From assembly GCF_009733595.1 (NCBI RefSeq), contig NZ_WOFH01000005.1, positions 408,406 to 472,405 on the forward strand: a stretch of 64,000 nucleotides of DNA. Reading direction: 5' to 3'. The translations under genes and the position numbers were made by a program. The stretch comes from Actinomadura litoris (GTDB taxonomy: Bacteria > Actinomycetota > Actinomycetes > Streptosporangiales > Streptosporangiaceae). The notes beneath the pieces were generated by a model, which saw only the letters and a program-made list of their open reading frames with translations, was not told the DNA's origin and ran no database searches. Positions 1-7,707 of the stretch are shown here, one piece after another; the stretch's first letter is position 1; every line of letters starts with the position of its first letter.

Positions 1-1218
1 GTGAGCCCTCGCGAAATACCAGGGGTTTTGCTCGTCGGTTCGCACCATCGTTACGTCAAGGGGCCTTGCAACCGCACCGGGGAACCGGTCGATGACGCCG
101 TTCTGGTCGTCGAGAGGCTCGGCCCTGAACTTTACGACGCCATTGTCGTCTGCGCGGGGGTGATCTGCGCCAAGGGTGGGCGCACCGGCCATATGCAGTC
201 CCTCTGCCGCTCGCGTGGGATCCCCGTCCTGCGGGTCGACTCGTCGGAGCTGGACGCGTTCACCGGCGAGGTCACCATCGTGCTCGACCGCGAGTCGGTC
301 GTGCTCGGCGAGGCCGAGCCCGCGGCTCCGGCGGCCGAGTCCGCGGCCGTCGCCTTCGACGACATCGAGTCGATCTGCGTGGTCATCGCCGATGCCACCG
401 ATGTCCGCTCGACGAACGCCCTCGTCCCGCGGGTGGAGCGCGTCGACTCCTATTTCATCCGCGAGGAGTTCGTGTGTTTCGCGGCGGGACTGAGCCCGAT
501 CGACTCGCTTCGGGCGGGAGTGCGTGAGGCCGAGCGCTACGGTGCCGCCATCGCCTCGGAACTGTGCTCGATGGTGGACGAGCTCCTCCCCGGCCAGCGC
601 CTGGTCATGAGGCTGCTCGACCTCCGCTCGGACGACGCCGCCCAGATCACGACCGACATGCACGTCGTCGACGAGCCGAATCCCGAACTCGGCCTCCACG
701 GCGCCAGGTGGCTGCTCAGCGAACCCCACTATGCCGACGCCTTCCGGGCGCTTCGCACCTATGTGTTGGAACACCTCGGCACCGACGCCGACCGTTTGAG
801 TTTCGCGATCCCGTTCATCAACGACCGCGACGAGTTCGTGCGGCTGCGGCGATGCCTTGAGCTGGGGGAGGAGACGCCGCTCGGCGTCTTCGTCGAGACC
901 CCGGCCGCCGTGCACTCGGCGGCCGACTTCTGCGCCGCCGGGGCGGGCGAGCTGTTCGTCGGCACCAAGGACCTGATCCAGTTCTATCTCGCCGCCGACC
1001 GGGGCAACCATCTGGTCTCCTCCATCTACCAGACCCGGCATCCGGCCGTCCTGGCCGCGCTGCGGCAGGCCGTCGAGGCCGGTCGGGACGCCGATGTCCC
1101 GGTGCACGTGTTCGCGCTCGGCGCCGATCTCGACCACTACGTCCAGCACCTTCCGACGCGAAGGCTGATGATGTGCACCGCCGAATTGCAGCAGCTCGCC
1201 AGGAGGTCGGCGGCCTAG
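1..1218 (+). CDS. PEP-utilising protein: mobile phosphohistidine domain plus PEP TIM barrel
   Basis: A 405-residue protein with two parts of the PEP synthase/PPDK/enzyme I family. The swivelling domain has GGRTGHMQSLCRSRGIPVL around residues 59-77, with His64 in the phospho-histidine position. The PEP-binding barrel has GVFVETPAAV near residue 295 and ELFVGTKDLIQFYLAADRGN near 317. There is no ATP-grasp or HPr-binding domain, so it is far shorter than PEP synthase (about 800 residues) or enzyme I (about 570). The segment that should hold the catalytic Cys (usually CGE) reads VHVFALGADL. It may work with a separate ATP-grasp protein encoded upstream. The GTG at base 1 is the first base of the window, so the true start could lie further upstream. 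Family assignment is firm; substrate is unknown. Confidence 0.8.
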   Translation: MSPREIPGVLLVGSHHRYVKGPCNRTGEPVDDAVLVVERLGPELYDAIVVCAGVICAKGGRTGHMQSLCRSRGIPVLRVDSSELDAFTGEVTIVLDRESVVLGEAEPAAPAAESAAVAFDDIESICVVIADATDVRSTNALVPRVERVDSYFIREEFVCFAAGLSPIDSLRAGVREAERYGAAIASELCSMVDELLPGQRLVMRLLDLRSDDAAQITTDMHVVDEPNPELGLHGARWLLSEPHYADAFRALRTYVLEHLGTDADRLSFAIPFINDRDEFVRLRRCLELGEETPLGVFVETPAAVHSAADFCAAGAGELFVGTKDLIQFYLAADRGNHLVSSIYQTRHPAVLAALRQAVEAGRDADVPVHVFALGADLDHYVQHLPTRRLMMCTAELQQLARRSAA

Positions 1219-1257
1219 AACCCCGGCGCGGACGGTTGTCACGAAGAGGGGGAGCAT

Positions 1258-1285
1258 CTATCTTGGAATGAGCGTTCCAAGATAG
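1258..1285. promoter_or_regulatory. Perfect inverted repeat, probable TetR operator
   Basis: CTATCTTGGAA and TTCCAAGATAG form a perfect 11-bp inverted repeat around a 6-base spacer. It ends 12 bases before the tetR-like ATG, with the GAGGGG ribosome site between. This is the usual geometry for autorepression by a TetR protein; binding by the adjacent regulator is inferred. Confidence 0.75.
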
Positions 1286-1297
1286 CTGCGAGGGGCC

Positions 1298-1903
1298 ATG
1301 CCGGACGTCAAGCACTTCGATCCCGACCGGGTGCTGGACGAGGTGGTGGAGCTGTTCTGGCGGCGCGGCGCGTCCTCGACCGGGGTCGGTGAGGTCGTGG
1401 CCGTGACGGGGCTCAGCCGCTCCAGCCTCTACTCCACGTTCGGTGGCAAACAGGAGTTGTACCTGGCGGCACTGCGCCGCTACGTCGACCGGCGGTCCCG
1501 CCCCGTACTGGACGCCCTCGCCTCCGACGGCCGGGGGCTTCCGGTCATCGCCGAATTCTTCGACCGGCTGGTTCAGGCGCGCTGTGCGGGGCCGCAGGCC
1601 CGCTGGGGCTGCATGGTGTCCAACGCCCATGCCGACACCGTTGTGGACGCCGACGTGCGCCAGATACTGGACGACCACCATGAGCGGTTGCGCTCGTCCA
1701 TGCGCTCCGCACTCGAAAGCGCCCGGTCGCGCGGGCAGCTGCGCCCCGGCCTCCACGTCGGGTCCACCGCGGAAGCGCTGGCGTTGCTGGCCTACGGGGT
1801 GAATCTGCGGTCGCGGGCCGGTGCACCGGCGGCCGACCTGCGAGCGACCGTCACCGCGCTCCTGGAGACCTTGTCCGCTGAAATCCCTGCCAAGGAGAAG
1901 TGA
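1298..1903 (+). CDS. TetR/AcrR-family transcriptional regulator
   Basis: A 201-residue protein of usual TetR length. The N-terminal helix-turn-helix (about residues 5-50) contains WRRGASSTGVGEVVAVTG followed by LSRSSLYSTFGGKQELY, the typical recognition-helix pattern; the C-terminal part is the variable ligand-binding domain. The ATG at 1298 is preceded by GAGGGG. A perfect inverted repeat lies just upstream, and the AhpD-like gene starts 3 bases after its stop codon, so the pair is probably one self-regulated operon. TetR proteins of this subtype often control redox or detoxification enzymes, which fits the neighbour. The inducer cannot be predicted. Confidence 0.9.
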   Translation: MPDVKHFDPDRVLDEVVELFWRRGASSTGVGEVVAVTGLSRSSLYSTFGGKQELYLAALRRYVDRRSRPVLDALASDGRGLPVIAEFFDRLVQARCAGPQARWGCMVSNAHADTVVDADVRQILDDHHERLRSSMRSALESARSRGQLRPGLHVGSTAEALALLAYGVNLRSRAGAPAADLRATVTALLETLSAEIPAKEK

Positions 1904-1905
1904 GA

Positions 1906-2457
1906 ATGGCCGAGTTCACCGTCTATGACGAGACCAACGCCCCCGAGGAGTCCCGCCCCTATCTGGAAGCGGCCAAGAAGCGGATGGGCTTCGTCACCAC
2001 CCTCAACGGTGTGATGGGCGAGTCGCCCGAGCTGCTGGCCGGTTACAACGCGCTGGCCGAGCAGTTCGGCAAGTCCTCGCTCCCGGCGCGTGCCAAGCAG
2101 GTGGTGCTGATCACCATCAGCGTGGAGAACGGCTGCGAATACTGCGTCGCGGCCCATTCCACGATCGCGTTGCGCGCCAAGGTTCCGGCCGAGGTGGTGG
2201 AGGCGCTGCGCGCGGGCGAGCAACTGGACGACCCCGAGCTGGAGGCCGTGCGCCGCTTCACCCGACTCGTGGTCTCCGGCCGGGGCTGGGTGGACGACGC
2301 CGAGGTACAGGCGTTCCTGGACGCCGGTTACACGCGCCGCCATGTCATGGACGTCGTCCTCGGCGTCGGGATGAAGACGCTTTCCAATTACACCAACCAC
2401 ATCGCCCACACCCGGCTGGACGACGCGTGGCAGGACCAGCGCTGGACTCGCCCCTGA
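1906..2457 (+). CDS. AhpD-like / carboxymuconolactone decarboxylase-family protein
   Basis: A 183-residue all-helical protein with the AhpD-type motif CEYCVAAH (Cys77, Cys80, His84 from the chosen start). Peroxidase-linked AhpD proteins use this for thiol/disulfide chemistry. The ATG at 1906 is preferred because AAGGAG (1892-1897) lies 8 bases upstream; an in-frame GTG at 1900 overlaps the tetR stop. It is probably cotranscribed with the TetR gene. The likely role is peroxide or electrophile stress, but the CMD family also contains non-redox members, so the substrate is uncertain. Confidence 0.85.
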   Translation: MAEFTVYDETNAPEESRPYLEAAKKRMGFVTTLNGVMGESPELLAGYNALAEQFGKSSLPARAKQVVLITISVENGCEYCVAAHSTIALRAKVPAEVVEALRAGEQLDDPELEAVRRFTRLVVSGRGWVDDAEVQAFLDAGYTRRHVMDVVLGVGMKTLSNYTNHIAHTRLDDAWQDQRWTRP

Positions 2458-2479
2458 CACCGCACCGAACGCCGGTGCC

Positions 2480-3175
2480 TCAGTAACGGGCGGGGGAATC
2501 CAGAAAGGGAGGGGAAGCCGCGTCCGGGCGCGGGGCGGGCGTGTTCTCCAAATAGCGCAGGACGGCGGCGACGCGGCGGTCGGCGCGGTCGGTGGGGGCC
2601 AGGTCGAGTTTCGCGAAGATGTTGCGGATGTGCTTGTGGACGGCGCCCTCGGTGACCGAGAGGTTCTCGGCGATCGCGGTGTTGCCGAGCCCTTCCGCCA
2701 TGAGGGAGAGGACGTCGAGTTCCCTGGGGCTCAACCGTTCCAGGGCGGTGTCGCGGCGCAGGAGTTGCGCGACGACGTCGGGGTCGATGGCCGTTCCCCC
2801 GCCGGCCACGCGGTGCAGCGCGTCCAGGAAATGGGCGACGCGGCCGACCCTCTCCTTGAGGAGGTAGCCGAGCCGGGCGGCGCCGCCGGAGAGCAGTTCG
2901 GTGGCGAACGCCTGCTCGACGTGGGCGGACAGGACGAGGACGGCGAGGTCCGGGCGGCGGCGGCGCGCCTCGACGGCCGCGACGATGCCCTCGTCGGTGT
3001 GCGTCGGCGGCATGCGCACGTCGACGATCGCGACGTCGGGCGCGTGGAGGTCGACGGCGGTCAGGAAGTCGGCGGGGTGGTCGGCCGTGGCGACCACGTC
3101 CAGGGACTCCGCGCGCAGCAGGAGGGCGAGCCCCTCGCGCAGGAGCGGGTCGTCCTCGGCGATCACGATCCGCAT
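2480..3175 (-). CDS. NarL/LuxR-family response regulator
   Basis: A 231-residue two-component regulator. The receiver domain has the acidic pair in IAEDDPLLREGL, phospho-acceptor Asp52 in VAIVDVRMPP and a conserved lysine in GYLLKERVG. The C-terminal LuxR-type helix-turn-helix reads LSPRELDVLSLMAEGLGNTA and continues with AVHKHIRNIFAKL. The ATG at 3175 overlaps the end of the upstream kinase gene by 13 bases, implying translational coupling. A longer open frame that continues upstream on the same strand is the kinase read in a wrong frame. The regulated genes are unknown. Confidence 0.92.
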   Translation of the reverse strand: MRIVIAEDDPLLREGLALLLRAESLDVVATADHPADFLTAVDLHAPDVAIVDVRMPPTHTDEGIVAAVEARRRRPDLAVLVLSAHVEQAFATELLSGGAARLGYLLKERVGRVAHFLDALHRVAGGGTAIDPDVVAQLLRRDTALERLSPRELDVLSLMAEGLGNTAIAENLSVTEGAVHKHIRNIFAKLDLAPTDRADRRVAAVLRYLENTPAPRPDAASPPFLDSPARY

Positions 3176-4434
3176 GGCAGCTCCGCTTCGAGGGTGGTCG
3201 GCCCGCCGGGCGGGCTGGTCACGATGAGACGGCCGTCCAGCGCCTGGACGCGGTGGCGGATGCCCGCGAGGCCGGAGCCGCGGGTCTCGTCGGCGCCGCC
3301 GTCGCCGTCGTCGCCGATCCACAGCAGCAGCCGGTCGCGGTGGCGGCGGACGGTGACGGCCGCGCGCCGCGCGCCGCTGTGCCGGGAGATGTTCGTGAGC
3401 GCCTCGGCGACCACGAAGTAGGCGGTGGCCTCGACGGACGCGGCGCACCGCCCGGGGACGTCGACGTTCAGCCGGCAGGGGACGGCGCAGGCCGCGACGA
3501 GGCCGGCGAGCGCTCCGGCGAGGCCCCGGTCGTCCAGCACGGGCGGGAGGATGCCGCGCACGACCTCGCGGAGTTCGGCGAGGGCCTGCTCGGAGGCGTC
3601 CTGCGCGCGGCCGAGGAGGGCCGCCGCGCCGGAGGGGTCGCGGGCCAGCGCGCGGCGGGTCGCGCCGAGCATGACGGTGACGGCGACGAGCCGGTTCTGC
3701 GTGCCGTCGTGCAGCGAGCGTTCGATGCGCCGCAGTTCGGTGGCGTGGGCGTCCAGCGCCGCGGCGCGGGTGGCCGACAGCCGCGCGACGCGCAGGGACA
3801 GGTCGGTGACGGGGACCGGGCTGAGCAGCCGCCGACCCGGCCACGCCTGGAGGCGGGCCATGGCCGGGGCGAGGCCCATGAACGCGACGGCCCAGCCGAG
3901 GCCCGCGAGCGGCGCGTAGAGCGCGTCGGCGAAGCCGTGCACGTCCCAGAACTCGGGGGAGCGCTCGGAGGCGTCGCCCGGGACGGCCCACCAGTACAGC
4001 GGGTAGGTGAGGTCGCGCACGACGTAGTAGGGGACCGGCGCCCCGGCGAGGCCGACGGCCATCCCGAACGTGGAGTGGGTGATCAGCCAGCTCAGCTCCC
4101 GCCGGACGGACGGGTCGGCCGCGGCCGCGCGGACACCGGCGGGCGCCGGGCGAGGGTCGATCATCTCCGGGCCGCAGTGGGAGAGCCGGGCCCGCTCGCG
4201 GTCGGCGACGAAGCGCAGCCCGCGCAGGGCGGCCGGCCTCAGGAACGTTCCGATCCCGAGTGCGGACGCGAGCGCGGCGGCGGCCAGCGCGATCAGGACG
4301 ATCACCGCCAGGATCGCCGTGCCGAGACCGCCGACGAGTTGTTCGAGCGCGTCCAGCGCGCGGCGGGCCCGGCAGAGGAGCCGCTGTCTGACCTCCCCTC
4401 TCGCCCTGGTCCGCCCACAATGCTCAGCCGGCAT
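3163..4434 (-). CDS. NarL-type sensor histidine kinase
   Basis: A 423-residue membrane histidine kinase. One hydrophobic helix lies at about 38-66 and further membrane segments at about 122-195. The HisKA_3 dimerisation domain carries IERSLHDGTQNRL, with probable phospho-His242. The ATPase domain has an N box (VVAEALTNISRHSGA) and a G box (GSGLAGIRHRVQAL). The distal response-regulator gene overlaps it by 13 bases, so the two form a coupled signalling pair. No recognisable extracellular sensor fold is present; sensing may be through the membrane region. Class is certain, signal unknown. Confidence 0.92.
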   Translation of the reverse strand: MPAEHCGRTRARGEVRQRLLCRARRALDALEQLVGGLGTAILAVIVLIALAAAALASALGIGTFLRPAALRGLRFVADRERARLSHCGPEMIDPRPAPAGVRAAAADPSVRRELSWLITHSTFGMAVGLAGAPVPYYVVRDLTYPLYWWAVPGDASERSPEFWDVHGFADALYAPLAGLGWAVAFMGLAPAMARLQAWPGRRLLSPVPVTDLSLRVARLSATRAAALDAHATELRRIERSLHDGTQNRLVAVTVMLGATRRALARDPSGAAALLGRAQDASEQALAELREVVRGILPPVLDDRGLAGALAGLVAACAVPCRLNVDVPGRCAASVEATAYFVVAEALTNISRHSGARRAAVTVRRHRDRLLLWIGDDGDGGADETRGSGLAGIRHRVQALDGRLIVTSPPGGPTTLEAELPCGS

Positions 4435-4949
4435 TCGCTACCCCCCGAGTCGGCGACGGCGGGGCGCCGCCGCTCCTTTCGCAGAATAACTTCCGAGAAG
4501 AACGGGGGGCCGTACGGCGGACGACGTCCGCGGCGAGGACGACTTCAGCGAGAACGGCGACCAAGGCTTTTGCTGATGACCAGCGCATTCGCCGCCCGGT
4601 GCCATCCCGGTGATCAGTGAGAACCCTGTTCGGTTCGTGCGGACGTAGGCTCCGCTTTGGCACCGATCGTCCGCTATCCCGGCGCCCGGTGCCGACGATG
4701 ACCGCTGTCGGACATCGCTCCGGGGTTTGGTCAAAGTGATCTTGAAAAGGTCGCGGCGACCTGCAATTCTCTGCGCCCTGCCCGCCCAGAAGAGAATGGC
4801 CGCTCAGCGCAGCCGAGAATGGCCCGTTCGGGGGCGGACGGCACCCTCTGGAGGCGAAGGCGGAGCCGTCCTTGAGCCTCACTTGAGAGGGGACGGCTCC
4901 ACCGGGCGCCCCTGTGTCGGTCCAGGCGACCCGGTGGAGGCGCCCTGCG
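4435..4949. other. Intergenic region without a convincing gene
   Basis: About 515 bases between the kinase start and the LysE-family stop. Open frames here lack a ribosome site and recognisable protein character. The region should hold the kinase promoter near 4435-4650 and a strong hairpin at 4862-4900. Confidence 0.6.
4862..4900 (-). terminator. Hairpin downstream of the LysE-family gene
   Basis: GGAGCCGTCC and GGACGGCTCC form a perfect 10-bp stem around a 19-base loop that itself contains a short CCTC/GAGG stem. It lies 50 bases beyond the stop of the minus-strand LysE gene. There is no clear T-tract, so termination is likely but not proven. Confidence 0.5.
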
Positions 4950-5582
4950 TCAGGGGCGTTCGGTGGCCAGGTTGGCGGCGAAGCCGAGGAAGGCGATGCC
5001 CGTGAACTGCTCCAGGCGGCGGCGGACCGAGGGGCGCCGCAGCCGCTCGGCCAGCGCGGCGGCCACGCCGGAGACCAGCCAGTACCAGACGACGAGTTCG
5101 GCGAGGTCGATGCCCGTGAACAGCAGCGTCGTGCTGAACGTCGGGGCGCCTTCGGGCATGAACTGCGGGATGAGGCTCATGTAGAAGACGCCCGCTTTGG
5201 GGTTGAGGAGGTTGGTCCCCACCCCGGCGCGGAAGGCGGCCCAGTGTCCGCGCGGCTCGGCGGCGATCTCGGGTTCCGAGGTCCGCGCCGTGGTCTTGCG
5301 GCGGGCGTGCCACAGGGCGGACGCGCCCAGGTAGAGGAGGTAGAGGGCGCCGCAGATCCGCAGCGTCTCGTAGGCGACGTGGGAGGCGGTGAGCAGTGCG
5401 GTCAGGCCGATCGCGGCCGCGAGGCCCCAGGCCAGGCAGCCGGTCATGACGCCGAGGGAGGCGATGACCCCGCCCGTCCTGCCGTCGGAGATGGAGGTGC
5501 GCAGGACGAGCAGGGTGTCCACGCCCGGGGTGATGTTGATCAGGAGGGCGACCCCGGCGAAGGCGATCGCGGCGGTCAGCAT
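4950..5582 (-). CDS. LysE/RhtB-family amino-acid exporter
   Basis: A 210-residue integral membrane protein of normal family length with about six hydrophobic segments. The N-terminal motif INITPGVDTLLVLRTSISDG is the LysE/RhtB signature, and NLLNPKAGVFYMSLIPQF is the conserved middle motif. The family exports amino acids or analogues across the cytoplasmic membrane; the substrate cannot be read from sequence. The start at 5582 fits family alignments (MLTAAIAFAG), but no Shine-Dalgarno is visible. An 18-bp duplication creates a second ATG upstream with an overlapping 8-residue leader ORF. Transcription diverges from the HTH gene at 5713. Confidence 0.9.
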   Translation of the reverse strand: MLTAAIAFAGVALLINITPGVDTLLVLRTSISDGRTGGVIASLGVMTGCLAWGLAAAIGLTALLTASHVAYETLRICGALYLLYLGASALWHARRKTTARTSEPEIAAEPRGHWAAFRAGVGTNLLNPKAGVFYMSLIPQFMPEGAPTFSTTLLFTGIDLAELVVWYWLVSGVAAALAERLRRPSVRRRLEQFTGIAFLGFAANLATERP

Positions 5583-5613
5583 GATCGGATCGTGTTCAGC
5601 ATGATCGGATCGT
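5576..5613 (-). repeat. 18-bp direct repeat duplicating the lysE start region
   Basis: TCAGCATGATCGGATCGT occurs twice (5576-5593 and 5596-5613), two bases apart. On the coding strand this duplicates the ATG. The upstream ATG (5602) opens an 8-residue ORF (MLNTIRSC) whose TGA overlaps the exporter start, as in a leader peptide. Confidence 0.8.
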
Positions 5614-5712
5614 AAGGGGCAAGTCGGGCGAACGCTGCTGAGTTTCACTGGTGGTCGCAACTTCGTCAGGGATACTTGACGTCAGGTTGTCTTGACCCTG
5701 AGACTCGGAGGC

Positions 5713-6096
5713 ATGATCACTGCTGACGCGTTGGAGAAGGAAGTCACGCTGCCCGGGGCTGCGGCCCGCCACGACGACCTCTGGATGCGGGACGCGGTCG
5801 GGGAGTCGCCGCTGCGCCGGGACGAGGCGCTGGAACTGCTGGCGCTCGGGGAGGTGATCGCCCGCAAGGCGGTCTACGGGCGCCAGCTCGCGGTGCGGAG
5901 CGCGCGGGCGTCCGGCGCGTCCTGGTCGCAGATCGGCGCCGCGCTTGGGATCAGCAAGCAGGCCGCCTGGGAGGCGCACGGCCGGTGGATCGACGACCAG
6001 GCCGAGCAGAACCGGGAGACCGGCTACGAGGGCCTCGACGAGGATCAGACGGCCGCCGCCCGCGCCCTGGCGGGGGATGTCGACGACGGGGCGTGA
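5713..6096 (+). CDS. Helix-turn-helix protein of unknown function
   Basis: A protein of about 127 residues. It has one recognisable element, a C-terminal-half helix-turn-helix reading SWSQIGAALGISKQAAWEA, preceded by a helical stretch (EALELLALGEVIARKAVYGR). Small actinobacterial proteins with this HTH are usually annotated only as hypothetical or sigma-70-region-4-like. The start is uncertain: GGAGG at 5707-5711 is too close to the ATG at 5713, and a TTG at 5692 is an alternative. It is divergent from the LysE gene. A DNA-binding role is plausible; control of the exporter is only a guess from position. Confidence 0.65.
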   Translation: MITADALEKEVTLPGAAARHDDLWMRDAVGESPLRRDEALELLALGEVIARKAVYGRQLAVRSARASGASWSQIGAALGISKQAAWEAHGRWIDDQAEQNRETGYEGLDEDQTAAARALAGDVDDGA

Positions 6097-6434
6097 ACCG
6101 AGACCGCGCGGGTCAGAGCCGGGACGGCCGTGACGGCGCACCGAAGCGCGGACGCCGTCTTCCACCGGGACAAGGGGCACCTCCGGCGGCCCGCGAAGCG
6201 CGCGCCGTGTTCGACGCGATCGGGGTGCATGATCACCGCCAGGGCGGCAATGGACCGTGGTGCGGAACGCTTCGCGTTGAGCGATCTCGGCGGCGGGAGC
6301 ACCGAGGTGATGGCGAAGATCGCGAAGGGTTGACCAGGCCCCTGACCTGCCGGGTATCACGTGGTGGGGGTGGCGGAAGTTTCCGGCGTGTGGTAATGGG
6401 AAATCTGCCTCCTAGAGGAACGGAGGCGGTTCGC
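6097..6434. other. Intergenic region, no supported gene
   Basis: About 340 bases. A short plus-strand frame (6130-6333) has no ribosome site and no family resemblance. GGGTAT at 6352-6357, with GGTTGA 18 bases upstream, weakly resembles a stress-sigma (SigB/SigF) promoter for the next gene, but the spacing is longer than usual. Confidence 0.4.
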
Positions 6435-6875
6435 ATGGAGGTCGTCCTTGAAATGACCTTGCCCAGGGACGCCGAGAGCGCGCCCCTGGTACGGCACACG
6501 CTCGACGCCTCCCTCCGCGGTCTCGGGGTGACGTCCGACATCAGGGCGGACATCTCCCTGGCGCTGGGTGAGGCGTGCGCGAACGCCATCCAGCACGCGG
6601 TGGCGGGTGAGTACGAGGTCCGCGCGCGCATGGACGGGGCGCGCTGTGTGGTGGAGGTCATCGACGGAGGCGGAACGGGACCGGCGTCGTGGGAGAAGCC
6701 GCGGGCGCCACAGGACGCGCGGCAGGCGTCGTGGGACGCACGGCAGGCGCCGCCGCATGCCGAGAGCGGGCGCGGGCTTCAACTGATCCGCGCCTTTATG
6801 GAAGAGGTGCACATCATGGATCGCGTCTCGCGGAACGGGGCGATCGTGCATTTCGAGAAATCGTTGGCGAGCTGA
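6435..6875 (+). CDS. SpoIIAB/RsbW-type ATP-binding protein
   Basis: A 146-residue single-domain GHKL ATPase of the anti-sigma-factor/serine-kinase group. The N box is LALGEACANAIQHA, the G1 box VEVIDGGGTG and the G2 box ESGRGLQLIRAFM. The start ATG has GGAGG 8 bases upstream. A short Arg/Gln/Ala-rich insert with repeated DARQA/SWDARQA lies between the boxes. No anti-anti-sigma (STAS) or sigma gene is adjacent, so the partner is unknown; such orphan proteins are numerous in actinomycetes. A paralogue lies at 44912 inside the purine cluster. A perfect terminator follows. Confidence 0.85.
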   Translation: MEVVLEMTLPRDAESAPLVRHTLDASLRGLGVTSDIRADISLALGEACANAIQHAVAGEYEVRARMDGARCVVEVIDGGGTGPASWEKPRAPQDARQASWDARQAPPHAESGRGLQLIRAFMEEVHIMDRVSRNGAIVHFEKSLAS

Positions 6876-6920
6876 GCGGTGCGGGCCCGCCGCGCCCGGC
6901 GGCCCGATACGCACGCGAAA

Positions 6921-6949
6921 AAACGGCCCGGGGAATCCCCGGGCCGTTT
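6921..6949. terminator. Bidirectional intrinsic terminator
   Basis: AAACGGCCCGGGG and CCCCGGGCCGTTT form a perfect 13-bp stem with a 3-base loop, with A and T tracts at the stem base. It sits between convergent genes ending at 6875 and 6963. Confidence 0.9.
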
Positions 6950-6962
6950 CCTCGTGAAAGCG

Positions 6963-7658
6963 TCAGCCGGCGACGGGCAGGTCGCGCTTCACCGGGGTCG
7001 GCGCGGGAGCCTCGGCGGCGGGACGCGGGCGCGGGTGCGCATGCGGGCGCGGCGCGGCGGCCTGGCCGCAGGTGGCGGAGGCGATCCGGACGGTCGAGTC
7101 CTTGGCGACCTTGGACAGCGGCAGGTTCAGCTCCATCCCGGTGACGGCGAGGCGGCCGTCGCGCATGCGCTGCTGCTTGTTGAGGATGAGCGAGGTGCGC
7201 CCGACGCCCTCGACGTCGACCGGGACCGTGGTGTTGGGCGGCGGCGCCGCGTCGAGCCGGCGCCCGGCGACCAGGGCGTCGGTCAGGTGGGTCGCGCCGC
7301 GTCCGCCGTCGCAGGTCGCGGTGACCGCGCCCGCGGTGAGGCCCGCCGGCGGGACGTTCAGCCGGGCGACCGACGAGCTGGCGTGCCCGGCCCGGGCCAT
7401 CACGTCCAGCGCGGACGCCTGGACGTACTCGGTGCGGTCCTCGCGCAGGAGGCTCTTCCTGGCCGCGCCCGAGCGGGACGAGACGGCGGGGACCGGCGCG
7501 AGCGGAACCGCGCCGATCGCGGTGAGCCCGTACGCGGAACCCTCTCCGCGGGCCGTGCCGGAGTGCTCGGCGGGCGCGGCCATGGCCGGGCTCGTAACGG
7601 CGACGAGCCCGGCGGCCAGCAGCCCGGCCGTGGTCAGGCGTCGCAGGACGTGGCGCAT
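6963..7658 (-). CDS. Secreted choice-of-anchor-P-type protein
   Basis: A 231-residue exported protein. The start at 7658 has GGAGA upstream and opens a Sec signal peptide (RHVLRRLTTAGLLAAGLVAV, cleavage after PAMA). The mature part has the actinobacterial choice-of-anchor-P pattern: GSAYGLTAIG, a middle VTATCDGG with one Cys, VDVEGVGRTSLILNKQ, then STVRIASATCG with a second Cys that may pair with the first. The tail is rich in Pro, Ala, His and Arg. The function of this family is not known; a cell-surface or spore-surface role is inference. It is co-oriented with the L,D-transpeptidase gene 50 bases upstream. Confidence 0.7.
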   Translation of the reverse strand: MRHVLRRLTTAGLLAAGLVAVTSPAMAAPAEHSGTARGEGSAYGLTAIGAVPLAPVPAVSSRSGAARKSLLREDRTEYVQASALDVMARAGHASSSVARLNVPPAGLTAGAVTATCDGGRGATHLTDALVAGRRLDAAPPPNTTVPVDVEGVGRTSLILNKQQRMRDGRLAVTGMELNLPLSKVAKDSTVRIASATCGQAAAPRPHAHPRPRPAAEAPAPTPVKRDLPVAG

Positions 7659-7707
7659 ATGTGTGTCTCCGATCAGATACTGGAGGGGCCGAGCGGCGGT
7701 GCGCCGG

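Noticed and set aside
2480..4420. A 646-residue open frame on the minus strand covering both two-component genes
   Set aside because: Its C-terminal third is the response regulator, but the rest is Arg/Pro-rich sequence in the wrong frame of the kinase gene.
4424..4882. A 152-residue minus-strand frame upstream of the kinase
   Set aside because: It has no recognisable domain or ribosome site and overlaps the kinase promoter region.
6130..6333. Possible 67-residue gene
   Set aside because: No ribosome site, no family features, and it lies in the leader of the ATPase gene.
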